A stretch of 64,000 nt of DNA from Candidatus Saccharicenans sp. (GTDB lineage: Bacteria; Acidobacteriota; Aminicenantia; Aminicenantales; Saccharicenantaceae), in NCBI GenBank assembly GCA_030018265.1, contig JASEFX010000004.1:36853-100852 (forward strand), read 5' to 3'. Position 1 is the stretch's first letter. Each line of letters opens with the position of its first letter. The notes below the pieces were generated by a model. That model ran no database searches, had not been told where the DNA came from, and was given only the letters and a program-made list of their open reading frames with translations. Shown one piece after another: positions 8,735 to 17,561 of the stretch. The position numbers and the translations under genes were made by a program.

Positions 8735-10300
8735 ATGAATAAAAGGATGGAAAAGTATCTGTCCGGGTTGCCAGCGCAATTTAATGTTAAAAGATTGCAG
8801 CCGGCAAAACTTCCAGCTCTTTATTTTTCTGCGGTCATTTTTGTGTTTTTAGCTTTGATTTTATCTCCGGCGCACCTTAAGGCAACCGATTATAAGGCTT
8901 CTCTCTTCGGTATCAAATCAAACGGCACCACGCTGAACACCCGCTCGATTCAGAAAGCCATAGATTTCATCCACGAAAACGGCGGTGGTCGGCTGGTGTT
9001 TGATGTCGGTCGCTATCTTACAGGCACAATTTATCTCAAGTCAAACGTCACCATACATCTTCTCGAGGGGGCGATTCTGGTGGGTTCGCCCAATCCTTTC
9101 GATTATGACACCCACCGGAACTGGACCGCGTTGATCTTTGCGCTCGAGCAGGAAAACGTCGGAATAACCGGTGAAGGGGGTGTGATAGACGGACAGGGTT
9201 TTATCGTGGCGAACAATCTGGTGGACCTGATTCACAAAGGGTTGATAAAGGACCCGCTGCGAAATGACCGCCCGCGCGAGGGCATCAGGCCGCAGAACAT
9301 TTACTTCTGGCGCTGCCGGAACGTTCGGGTCGAGGGCATAACCCTGAAGGATCCGGCCAGCTGGAATCAGCAGTACGACCAGTGCCAGAACGTAGTCATC
9401 AGGAAGCTTATAATCGACAGCAAGTCTTACTGGAACAACGACGGCGTGAATATCGTCGATTGCGACAATTTTGAAGTTTCCGATTGCTACATCGACGCGG
9501 CCGATGACGGTATCTGCTTGAAATCGCACGATGAGAATGCGGTCTGCCAGAATGGTTATATCCACGACAACGTGGTGCGCACCAGCGCCAACGGCATTAA
9601 GTTCGGCACCGCTTCGCTCGGAGGATTCAGAAATATCAGGATTATCAACAATGTGGTTTATGACACCTATCGCTCGGCAATTACTTTTGCCGCCGTTGAC
9701 GGGGGTTTCGTCGAAGATGTGGTGGTGGACGGGCTTAAATCGGTGAACACCGGGAATGTGATCTTTCTGCGGGTGGGCGAGCGCTGGCGGCCGGGGAAAA
9801 AGGGCAGAATGAAGAATATTTCAATCTCAAACGTTTACGCTGAAGTGCCGGCCACCAAACCCGATGCCGGCTACAATTATGAGGGACCCTGGGAACACCA
9901 GCCCAGGAATGTCTCGCCTTCCTCCATCGTCGGGCTGCCGGGAGCCCTGATAGAGAACGTGAATCTGAGAAACATCGAAATCAGGCATCCGGGAGGTGGA
10001 GACCCGAATTTTGCCAGAGTCGGACTGGATGAGCTCGATAAGGTGCCGGAGCTTCCGGCCAGCTATCCGGAATTTTCCATGTTCCGCGAACTTCCTGCCT
10101 GGGGATTTTACATCCGGCACGCCAGAAACATAATCCTTGAGAATGTGAAGCTGGTGGCGGCAAAAAAAGACTACCGTCCGTCCGTCGTGCTCGACGATGC
10201 CCATTCGGTGCGGATTAAAGGCTTGAAGGTGGAGGAGCCCGGTCCGAAAAAACAGCCGGTTTATGCCCATAAATCAACCGATGTAAAAATAGAAAAATAA
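8735..10300 (+). CDS. Glycoside hydrolase family 28-like (polygalacturonase) protein, exported
   Basis: A 521-residue right-handed beta-helix enzyme of the pectinase type. Residues 28-50 form a hydrophobic export segment (ALYFSAVIFVFLALILSPA). The region GIKSNGTTLNTRSIQKAI is typical of pectate-lyase-like proteins. The active-site region shows WNNDGVNIVDC and then AADDGICLKS, matching the aspartates of GH28 (NxD and DD). The canonical GHG and RIK motifs are not clear; NGIKFGT stands near that position, so the enzyme is a divergent member. The likely substrate is galacturonan or another acidic polysaccharide outside the cytoplasm. The ATG follows aaaggagag with good spacing. A short hairpin with a T-run lies downstream. 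Confidence 0.85.
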   Translation: MNKRMEKYLSGLPAQFNVKRLQPAKLPALYFSAVIFVFLALILSPAHLKATDYKASLFGIKSNGTTLNTRSIQKAIDFIHENGGGRLVFDVGRYLTGTIYLKSNVTIHLLEGAILVGSPNPFDYDTHRNWTALIFALEQENVGITGEGGVIDGQGFIVANNLVDLIHKGLIKDPLRNDRPREGIRPQNIYFWRCRNVRVEGITLKDPASWNQQYDQCQNVVIRKLIIDSKSYWNNDGVNIVDCDNFEVSDCYIDAADDGICLKSHDENAVCQNGYIHDNVVRTSANGIKFGTASLGGFRNIRIINNVVYDTYRSAITFAAVDGGFVEDVVVDGLKSVNTGNVIFLRVGERWRPGKKGRMKNISISNVYAEVPATKPDAGYNYEGPWEHQPRNVSPSSIVGLPGALIENVNLRNIEIRHPGGGDPNFARVGLDELDKVPELPASYPEFSMFRELPAWGFYIRHARNIILENVKLVAAKKDYRPSVVLDDAHSVRIKGLKVEEPGPKKQPVYAHKSTDVKIEK

Positions 10301-10328
10301 CTGGGACGGGGAAAAAACAAACATCAGG

Positions 10329-10347
10329 AGCGGAGACCGCTTTTTTT
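10329..10347 (+). terminator. Intrinsic terminator after GH28 gene
   Basis: A short stem AGCGG/CCGCT with AGA loop is followed directly by a run of T. The stem is only 5 bp, but its place 28 nt after the GH28 stop, between convergent genes, fits termination. Confidence 0.55.
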
Positions 10348-10584
10348 CCGGCCTAATGGCTTGCGGGTTCTCCGAAACGGCTTTTCAACCTGTTGCCGGG
10401 TTCTGGCTTCTTATTCCGTTTTGCTCTGGCCTGAGCTGAAACCAGCTGAGCTCTTTTCTTCAGCGAAACTTTTTAGCAGGCTCATCGTAATAAAAAATTT
10501 AAAAACGTAACACTCCATCGCCTGCTAACGGGCTTCAAAGAACCGCTTTCCCCTTAAGCCTTTTTTACTTTTCCTGCCGCTGTC

Positions 10585-12210
10585 TTATCTTGAGGCCCAG
10601 GCTATGAAGGCAGCCAGGTCGTGCTTCAGCTTTTTGAGCGATGGACGGTGAATGTACATCATATGACCGGCCTCGTAGTAGCCCATGCGCACGCGCTCCT
10701 TGAATGAGCCGTCCAGCATCAGCTGGCTGAAGGTGTATTCGGTGCCGAAGAACGGTGTAGCTCCGTCGTAATAGCCGTTGCAGCAGAAAATTTTAAGCGC
10801 GGTGTTTTCAGCCATAGCCTGACGCAGGGTTTCAGCCACGTTGAGAAATCCGTCCCTTGAACTGCGAGTTTGAGAACGGGTGAGACCGGGAAGGCGCTGC
10901 TGGGCCGGCTGGAAGTTGAAATTCCAGGGCTGGACGTTGCCGTAGACGGCGTAAGAGATTTCTTTTTTGTAGTTAAGCATCGTTCCGAGGTAATTGTTAA
11001 GAGACGACGAAAATGAACCCATGATCACCGCGCTCGACGGGTCGTATTCGTAGGATTCCCCGGCGGCGTCAGAATCTTTCCCGGTGAAGCGGCTATCGAG
11101 GCGGCCAACAGTCAACCGGCGTTCGCGGAGAAGTTCTTTGGCGAAACGGTCGTGCCTTATCCGGAGGTTGGAATTTTTGACGTATTCGACCGAAAGACCG
11201 GTTAATTCCGAAATTTTCTTAGCGATCGTTTCAAATTGTTCCGGAGGGAGAAGATTTCCTTTGAACAGAGCCGGCAGGTATTCATTCGCGGCAAATTCAC
11301 GGGCTTCAGTCAGAACGGCTTCGAGCTCTCTGTTTTGATGAACGGCCGGCAGTTTTTTGTGGTACCAGGCAGTGGCCGTGTAGTGAGGCAGAAAGATGAC
11401 GTAAGATAGATTGTTGCCCGGGGCAAAAGAAAGGGTGGTAAAATCCAGCACGCTGGAAAGCAGGATGATGCCGTTGAGGTAGATGCCGTGAGTTCTACTC
11501 TGAAGAATTCCTGAAAGCACGGCCGCTCTGGTGGTGCCGTAGCTTTCGCCCAGGAGAAATTTCGGCGAGCTCCATCGGTCGAATCGGGTCAGGAACTGAC
11601 GGATAAAATCAGCAAAGGCGTTTCCGTCCTCTTCCACTCCATGGAACTGGCTTCTATCCTGTCCGGGAAGCGGCCGGCTGTAGCCGGTGGAAACAGCGTC
11701 GACAAACACTAAGTCGGTCACGTCAAGAAGCGAAAATTCGTTGTCTGCTGCCACGGCCGGTGTTTTCAGCGGGTACCCGTTATCGTCCATGGCCACTCGT
11801 TTCGGACCGATTCCGCCGAGATGGAGCCAGATGGTGGAAGAACCGGGTCCGCCGTTAAAGCAGAACATAATCGGTCGGGATGATTTATCTTTAACATCAT
11901 CCCTGGTGTAGGCTACAAAAAACATCAAAGCTCCCGGAGTTTCATCGGGCTTGAGCACGGTGATCTCGCCGGCTGTGGCCGTGTAGGGGACAGCTTTGCC
12001 GTCAATTACCACCTGGTGTCTGGTGACGGAAAAGGCTCTGTTCTCCGGAATGAACGCTTTTCTGGTTTCTGGCGATTGAACCTCCTGAGTCTGTCCAGAC
12101 CTCTCCGGCCGTGTTGGTGGGTTTGTTTGCGACATGACCGGGATGGAGGTCAACAGGAGCAAAATGATTAAGACGGTCACTTTCAGGAAGGTTTTGGTTT
12201 TTATGAACAT
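10585..12210 (-). CDS. Secreted S10 family serine carboxypeptidase
   Basis: Removes C-terminal residues from peptides. The N-terminus is a Sec signal (VTVLIILLLLTSIPVMSQ). FNGGPGSSTIWLHLGGIGP forms the oxyanion region of S10 enzymes. LLGESYGTTRAAVL holds the catalytic Ser in GESYG. CNGYYDGATPFFG carries the catalytic Asp and YYEAGHMMYIHRPSL the catalytic His, so the triad is complete. At 541 residues it is of normal bacterial S10 length. An aggagg box lies 5 nt before the ATG. It is probably periplasmic or secreted, and part of the protein-degradation theme of the window. Confidence 0.9.
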   Translation of the reverse strand: MFIKTKTFLKVTVLIILLLLTSIPVMSQTNPPTRPERSGQTQEVQSPETRKAFIPENRAFSVTRHQVVIDGKAVPYTATAGEITVLKPDETPGALMFFVAYTRDDVKDKSSRPIMFCFNGGPGSSTIWLHLGGIGPKRVAMDDNGYPLKTPAVAADNEFSLLDVTDLVFVDAVSTGYSRPLPGQDRSQFHGVEEDGNAFADFIRQFLTRFDRWSSPKFLLGESYGTTRAAVLSGILQSRTHGIYLNGIILLSSVLDFTTLSFAPGNNLSYVIFLPHYTATAWYHKKLPAVHQNRELEAVLTEAREFAANEYLPALFKGNLLPPEQFETIAKKISELTGLSVEYVKNSNLRIRHDRFAKELLRERRLTVGRLDSRFTGKDSDAAGESYEYDPSSAVIMGSFSSSLNNYLGTMLNYKKEISYAVYGNVQPWNFNFQPAQQRLPGLTRSQTRSSRDGFLNVAETLRQAMAENTALKIFCCNGYYDGATPFFGTEYTFSQLMLDGSFKERVRMGYYEAGHMMYIHRPSLKKLKHDLAAFIAWASR

Positions 12211-12576
12211 TTTTGCCTCCTGAATACGCAGGGATGCATGGCGAACATTCCTTTTTGATAAATTGAAGACAGTATTTTTGTCAAATTAAATTTTCTTTCA
12301 GGCACAGACATGGTATCCAGGGTAAGAGGAGTATACGGGGGAGGCGTGGTGGTGGGCCAGCTGCCTGGGCAGGAGTAGAAGAAGCGAAGGGATTTATCAG
12401 TCTGACGTTTGAAAAAGCAGGGCGTCCGCCGGGATTGAATGAAAAGGCTGGAGTTACCGGGAAGCAGAAAAACTTAGTGTGGCGGCGCCAGAAAATCGGG
12501 GAATGCGTATTGTGAGCAGGGTGAAAATAAAATTTTCCTCAGACTCTTCACATCGAACGCACGTTGCTGGCCCCGT
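12211..12576. other. 366-nt gap with no gene recognised
   Basis: Lies between the S10 start and the stop of the outer-membrane protein gene, both on the minus strand. Apart from the candidate S10 promoter near 12256-12284 I see no open frame with coding character, tRNA or clear hairpin terminator. Confidence 0.6.
12256..12284 (-). promoter_or_regulatory. Possible promoter of the S10 peptidase gene
   Basis: On the minus strand, TTGACA (12284-12279) is a perfect -35 box. After 17 nt comes TTATCA, a weak -10. It lies about 45 nt before the start codon. Confidence 0.35.
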
Positions 12577-13989
12577 TTAATGGCTGATGGTCATGGAAAA
12601 GCCGCTGCTGCCGCTGCCGAACCTCGGGTTTACCACCCGGCTGAAGATTGATCCCCAGGAATAGCTCAGGCCCACCGAGAAATAATAATCATAGGAAGTG
12701 GCCAGCTGCTTTCTCATCAGCAGGACATCCTCCCAGGAAGCACCCGCTTTGGCGATGGAGATAAGGTCATGGATTCTGGAATAGCTGCCGTAAACATTAA
12801 CTGAGAATCCCCTGAACAACCTGACCGAAAGGTCGGTGTTGAATTCGAGCCGGTATTTGCTGAGGTCGTGAAAGTAATGTGAACTTTCGATGCCGGTGGT
12901 GATTGTGCCCCACTTTTGCTTCAGTTCGAGGGTGAGCGAGAGATTTTCCTGAACCAGGAATTCTTTTGTCCGGTCGAAAATTGTTTCCTCAAAATAGTAG
13001 GCCGGCCCCAGGCTGAAGCTGTAAGTCAGCCTGAGCTGTCTTCTGGTGGATTGAGAGTAAGGAAAGAAGTTGTATTCGATGGCCGGTTCCAGGCGCGAAG
13101 AAAATTTTATATTCCGGTAAGTGGAGCTGGTGACGCTGGCGAAAGAGCCTATTGACCAGTGCTCGCCGAGACTTTTAGCGATGAGCGCCCGGAAGCTGTA
13201 ACCGTGGGATTTGCTGGTAAAGGTCTGGTCTTCGTAGTTGAATTTATCCTGGTAGAAATTGCCGCTGATGGAAAGCCTTATTTTCCATTCGGGCGTTACC
13301 CGGCTGGCGGAGAAATTGCCGTAAACGCTCTGGTAGGAATAGCTCTTCTCTCCGTTTAAGAAGCTGTTGGCGCTCAGGCTGAAAACCCAGAAATCCCAGG
13401 GATCAACTACAGCGGTGGGTCTGACCTCTTCTTCGAGTCTTATTTTCATCCGGGAAGCGGCCGGGGTCCTTCCGGCCAGTGGCACAAGCCCTGTCCTGAT
13501 CGCTTTAGAAATTTCATTTTTCTGTTTCTCCGGGTCGGCTCCGGGTGGCAGCGTCAGTTCTGAGTGGTACTTTTTCCCGGCGAATTCTTTCTGCCCGGTG
13601 AAGGTAATGATCAACCATCTCTGGCCGTTGCGGGTCTCTTCAGTTGCTTCCACCGCCACGTTGGCTTCTTCCGGCCCGGTTACAAATACGGCGAATTCGA
13701 TTTTTTCCCTGAGCTCTTCTACGGGAACCAGAGCCTGCCTCAGGAACACCCGGAGTTCCTCCGCTTCGTATTCCCGGTTCTGCCCGGTTGTTTGAGAAAC
13801 AAGTGTTAGCGGGCATAAAATCAGAGTATTTATCAGCAGAAAAAATGTCGCCAGCGGCGAGAGTTTTTCCCTGATGAGCGGCCGGAGGAATCTTCGGTTT
13901 ACGATTTTTCCTGATTTATTTATGAAATCAGTCCCGATGACTGTTCCCTGTTCGCTGCTTTGTCTTATTTTTCTTTCGGTCGTTTTCAT
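12577..13989 (-). CDS. Predicted outer-membrane beta-barrel protein, paralogue A
   Basis: A 470-residue protein without a recognised name. A basic N-terminal stretch leads to a hydrophobic export signal near residues 47-65 (LATFFLLINTLILCPLTLVSQ). A small domain follows to about residue 185. The remaining 280 residues alternate polar and aromatic residues in beta-barrel style (VYGNFSASRVTPEWKIRLSISG, YNFFPYSQSTRRQLRLTYSF) and end in a short strand FSMTISH. It is clearly homologous to the gene just upstream (14023-15387): SLGEHWS, FPYSQSTRRQLR, EETxxDRTKE and VVNPRFGS are shared in order. The pair is co-directional with a 33-nt gap and probably arose by tandem duplication. The start follows gagagg at a long spacing. 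Confidence 0.72.
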   Translation of the reverse strand: MKTTERKIRQSSEQGTVIGTDFINKSGKIVNRRFLRPLIREKLSPLATFFLLINTLILCPLTLVSQTTGQNREYEAEELRVFLRQALVPVEELREKIEFAVFVTGPEEANVAVEATEETRNGQRWLIITFTGQKEFAGKKYHSELTLPPGADPEKQKNEISKAIRTGLVPLAGRTPAASRMKIRLEEEVRPTAVVDPWDFWVFSLSANSFLNGEKSYSYQSVYGNFSASRVTPEWKIRLSISGNFYQDKFNYEDQTFTSKSHGYSFRALIAKSLGEHWSIGSFASVTSSTYRNIKFSSRLEPAIEYNFFPYSQSTRRQLRLTYSFSLGPAYYFEETIFDRTKEFLVQENLSLTLELKQKWGTITTGIESSHYFHDLSKYRLEFNTDLSVRLFRGFSVNVYGSYSRIHDLISIAKAGASWEDVLLMRKQLATSYDYYFSVGLSYSWGSIFSRVVNPRFGSGSSGFSMTISH

Positions 13990-14022
13990 TTTCGCTATCC
14001 TCTCACTGGAAGTGACCGATTT

Positions 14023-15387
14023 TCAATCGATGATTATGGACATCCCGCCACTGCTTACTGAACCGAACCTCGGGTTGACCACGTTGGTGAAAACTGATCC
14101 GAAATTGTAGCTGAAGCCAACCGCGGCAAAGTAGCTGTAGCTGGTGGCTAACATTTTTCGCCTGAGAATCACCTCTTCCCAGCTGGCCCCGCCTTTCGGC
14201 AGTGAAAGCTGGTCGTGGATGAGCGAAGCTCCGCCAAAAATATTGGCGTTCAGGCCCTTGACCAGATTCAGCGAGATAACGTGAAAAACAGAGAGGTGAT
14301 GTTTGCCCGGGTCATGAAAGAAATGCGCGCCCTCGATGGAAGTGCTGATGCTGCCCCATTTTTCTCTAAGTTCAAGGGTAATTCCCAGCGACTGGCTGAG
14401 TCTGGTTTCTTTCGTTCGGTCGTAAAGGGTTTCCTCAAAATAGCGAGCGAATGTCGGTCCGATCCGGTAAAGAAATCGAAGCTGTCTCCGTGTCGACTGA
14501 GAATAGGGGAATAAGTTGAATTCTACTGCCGGAGAGACGTTTATTCGCACCCGGTAGTTTTCGTAAGTGGAGCGGGAAATCAAGAAGAAATAGCCGGCCG
14601 ACCAGTGTTCGCCCAGGCTCCAGACATAAAGTCCGGTCCCGCTGTAACTGCGGGTGCTCGATTCAAAAGCCAGGTCTTCGTAAGTGTAGCGATTATGCCT
14701 GCAGGAGGCACTCACGGAGAAATTGAATTTAGAATCTCTGGTTACGCGGTTCGCTGAAAAAGAAGCGCGCAGCGATTCCGAAGAGTGCGACTGTTCACCG
14801 CTGAAATAACCGCCGGTGCTCAGGCTGAACACCCAGGATTTCCACCTGTCAACCTGAGGCGCCATCGGTACCGCCGGGCGCTCTTTCTGGTATTCCACTT
14901 TTATCTTTTCGCGGATGGGCGTCCGGTTGACGTAGCCCATCAGACCGATTTTAAGCACTGAGGTAAGTCCGGCCCTTACTTCTTCTTCGGTGTCGGTTTT
15001 ATGGGAAAAATATTTCAGGAGGTCATCCTGTCCCTCAAAGCGGTTCTGGCCGATAAAGGTCAGGGTGTACTCGCGACCGCCGCTTCCGGTGGCCTGGGTG
15101 GTAATCAGCACGTGCACATCGGCTTCTTTCCTTTCCCTGACGTAATTGACGAACGGGATTTCTGTCTTGATGTAATCAAGGTCGCAGTAACCGCAGTCGA
15201 TGTAAACCCTGGGGGCAGTTTTTTTCAGCTCTTCTACCGATTGTTCTTCTGACCGCTCGATCGCCTGGCACAGACTGGAAGCCTGAATCGATATCGCGCC
15301 GGTTAATAGGAATAAAACTGAGAGAATAATGGTAAGGCCCGCCCGGCATCTCCGGCCGGGTTTGTTTTCTTCCGCTGTAGCATACAT
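14023..15387 (-). CDS. Predicted outer-membrane beta-barrel protein, paralogue B
   Basis: First gene of the tandem pair. I chose ATG 15387 (MYATAEEN) because gagagg lies before it and the signal segment (AGLTIILSVLFLLTGAISIQA) then sits close to the N-terminus; an upstream ATG at 15471 would add 28 residues. The N-terminal domain holds VYIDCGYCDLDYI and the VLITTQATGSGGREYTLTFIG segment that I associate with a conserved, functionally uncharacterised family. The C-terminal 290 residues form a barrel with the same FPYSQSTRRQLR and VVNPRFGS signatures as paralogue A. The N-terminal CGYC pair is absent from A, so the two copies have diverged at that end. Location is inferred as outer membrane; the role is unknown. 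Confidence 0.72.
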   Translation of the reverse strand: MYATAEENKPGRRCRAGLTIILSVLFLLTGAISIQASSLCQAIERSEEQSVEELKKTAPRVYIDCGYCDLDYIKTEIPFVNYVRERKEADVHVLITTQATGSGGREYTLTFIGQNRFEGQDDLLKYFSHKTDTEEEVRAGLTSVLKIGLMGYVNRTPIREKIKVEYQKERPAVPMAPQVDRWKSWVFSLSTGGYFSGEQSHSSESLRASFSANRVTRDSKFNFSVSASCRHNRYTYEDLAFESSTRSYSGTGLYVWSLGEHWSAGYFFLISRSTYENYRVRINVSPAVEFNLFPYSQSTRRQLRFLYRIGPTFARYFEETLYDRTKETRLSQSLGITLELREKWGSISTSIEGAHFFHDPGKHHLSVFHVISLNLVKGLNANIFGGASLIHDQLSLPKGGASWEEVILRRKMLATSYSYFAAVGFSYNFGSVFTNVVNPRFGSVSSGGMSIIID

Positions 15388-15502
15388 CGGGAGTTCCTCT
15401 CTGCAAATCTGGCTGCAAAAAATATTCTGTAAATTATACGTTTTTAACCGGAAAAATGTTACAGATAGCAAAAATTTCTTTTAGCAGAAATTTTACCCGC
15501 TA

Positions 15503-17332
15503 TCACTTTTTGCTGACCGGTTTCAGTATTACCTTCTCGAGTTTAAGGGCGTTGTTGTTAACCACGCAGGTTATTTTGAATCGCAGGGTGTGTTTCCCTG
15601 GCTCGAGCTCCACCTGACCCAGGCTGTGGGTGGCCGGGAAGTAAATCGACGGCGAGGGCTCTGATTGTCCGGTAAGAACTGTCCGGTCGTCTATCTCCAC
15701 CAGGAAAGAACTTTTCCCTCCCCACTGGTGAGCGCAGGAAGCCAGGATTTCAAAGCGTCCAGCTTCAGGCAGTTCAAATTCCCATTCGGGGTAGTCGTTT
15801 ATGTTCTGCCAGTTGGTCAGCATGGTTGTCCGGTAAAAATAATCTAAATAAGCGCGCTGACCCATCTGGGACCTGATTTCAGCTAAATAAACCGGAAGCT
15901 CGAGGGTTCCGTTTGCGGCTGGCTGCAGTCTGTATGGTTCCGCCTGAGGAATTCCTTCAACTTCGACCACCACCACCGTGGCCACCGGGTCAGGGGGGTC
16001 CTGCGGGAGGGATATGGTCAGATTGTTACCGGTTCTTGTGTGCCGTAGTTTTTCTCCGTTTGCCAGCAGGTAAACTTTCTGAACTTTATTCCTGAGTCCG
16101 GGAAGAGTGATCTTTCTGTCGACGGGCCAGCCCATTATGTGGATGTAGAGGCGGTTTTCTTTTACCGTACAGCGTCCGAAGAAAGGCAGTCTTTCGAAGA
16201 TGCTCGGATGGCAGCCGTAGATGGCTTCGCCGTTAACTTTCAGCCAGGAGCCGATCTGCCGCAGCCGTTCGACAAACTCCGGTTGTATCGTACCATCCGG
16301 GCGCGGCCCGATGTTCAGAAGAAGGTTGCCACCCTTGCTGGCGATTTCAATCAGCTGCCGGATCAGCTGGGGAGCATTACGGAATTCAGTTTCGTAATGA
16401 TTGTAGCCCCAGCCGTTGAAATTCATCGTCATGCACACTTCCCACAGTCTGAGACTCCCATCCTCGTTTCGCCAGCCGGTGGCCGGCACGTAGTTTTCCG
16501 GGGTGCCAAAGTCGCCCAGCCCCGGAGCCCGGTTGAACAGCCGGTCGTTGATCAGAATCTCAGGTTTCAGCTGTCGCAGCATCTTTCCGATTTCCACCGC
16601 TTCATAGTCCTCGTCCTTGTGCTCCCATTCGCCGTCAAACCACAGGATGACCGGCTGGTATTTGACCACGAGTTCCTGAAGCTGGTTTTTCATGTAGCTG
16701 ACATAGCGTTTGAAATCGGCTCCCCTGGACGGTCTATCCTTTTCCCAGCCCCGCCGCGGAAGATAATCCGGATGATGCCAGTCCATAATCGAGTAATAAA
16801 AGCCGAGCGGCAGGTTTTCCCGCCGGCAGGCTTCCACCAGCATGCCCAGCAGGTCTTTCTGGATTTTTGCTTTCATGCTGTCGAATTCGGTGTAAGCGCT
16901 GTCGTAGATGCAGAATCCGTCATGATGCTTGGAGGTGATCACGATGTATCTCACGCCGGCTTCTCTGGCCAGCCTTACCCACTCGTTCGGGTCGTATTTT
17001 ACCGGGTTGAAGTTCATGGCTATTTTTTCATATTCCCGCAGGGGGATTTGCAGCAGCTCGCGGGCCCATTCTTCTCTCCCGATCTGCGAATAGACACCCC
17101 AGTGGATGAAAAGTCCGAACTTAGCCTCACGAAACCAGTTCAGGCTTTCAAGCCTGGCCGGAGGAATAAGACTCTTTGAAGAAGTTTCCTGAGCCTCAAT
17201 CAGAACCGGTAGCAGCAGAATGACAATCAGGAGTCCGGCCGCTTTATGCCGCCATGATCTAAATTTGCGCAATTTGTTCGCAGGATGTTTTCCGGGCTTT
17301 TTTACTGAAATTTCCGCGTGGAAATTTTTCAT
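15503..17332 (-). CDS. Alpha-L-fucosidase, GH29 family
   Basis: Releases terminal alpha-linked fucose from glycans by a retaining mechanism. The start at 17332 (MKNFHAEI) is preceded by aggagggaaat; an ATG 16 codons upstream lacks this. A Sec signal follows (AAGLLIVILLLPVLIEAQ). Typical GH29 segments are FGLFIHWGVYSQIGREEWA, YIVITSKHHDGFCIYDS, MDWHHPDY and VILWFDGEWEH, in which the Asp of WFDGEW is the family's catalytic nucleophile. LLLNIGPRPDGTIQ is also conserved. The C-terminal 150 residues form a beta-sandwich or carbohydrate-binding domain (YFRTTMLTNWQ region). It is probably periplasmic or surface-bound, acting with the neighbouring GH28 and sulfatase-like proteins on complex glycans. 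Confidence 0.92.
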   Translation of the reverse strand: MKNFHAEISVKKPGKHPANKLRKFRSWRHKAAGLLIVILLLPVLIEAQETSSKSLIPPARLESLNWFREAKFGLFIHWGVYSQIGREEWARELLQIPLREYEKIAMNFNPVKYDPNEWVRLAREAGVRYIVITSKHHDGFCIYDSAYTEFDSMKAKIQKDLLGMLVEACRRENLPLGFYYSIMDWHHPDYLPRRGWEKDRPSRGADFKRYVSYMKNQLQELVVKYQPVILWFDGEWEHKDEDYEAVEIGKMLRQLKPEILINDRLFNRAPGLGDFGTPENYVPATGWRNEDGSLRLWEVCMTMNFNGWGYNHYETEFRNAPQLIRQLIEIASKGGNLLLNIGPRPDGTIQPEFVERLRQIGSWLKVNGEAIYGCHPSIFERLPFFGRCTVKENRLYIHIMGWPVDRKITLPGLRNKVQKVYLLANGEKLRHTRTGNNLTISLPQDPPDPVATVVVVEVEGIPQAEPYRLQPAANGTLELPVYLAEIRSQMGQRAYLDYFYRTTMLTNWQNINDYPEWEFELPEAGRFEILASCAHQWGGKSSFLVEIDDRTVLTGQSEPSPSIYFPATHSLGQVELEPGKHTLRFKITCVVNNNALKLEKVILKPVSKK

Positions 17333-17561
17333 ATTTCCCTCCTTTCTACAGGGAGTTATATGTCTTAAAAATGATAACAAATATTCCCCATAACATCATA
17401 CGGATTTCTGGCTTTTGACTTCCAGAATTTTCTCTGGCCCGGTGGCCGCAGAATGGTGCGGAGCTGGCTGTTTGCCAGGCGTCTTCAAATACGGTCAATA
17501 TCAGAAACCGCTGGCTGAGTTTTTCAGTGATAGATGTACAGAATCAGAAGCTTTTTTCGCT

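Noticed and set aside
16139..17179. 346-codon open frame on the plus strand
   Set aside because: Opposite the GH29 gene, which has clear motifs; no coding character of its own.
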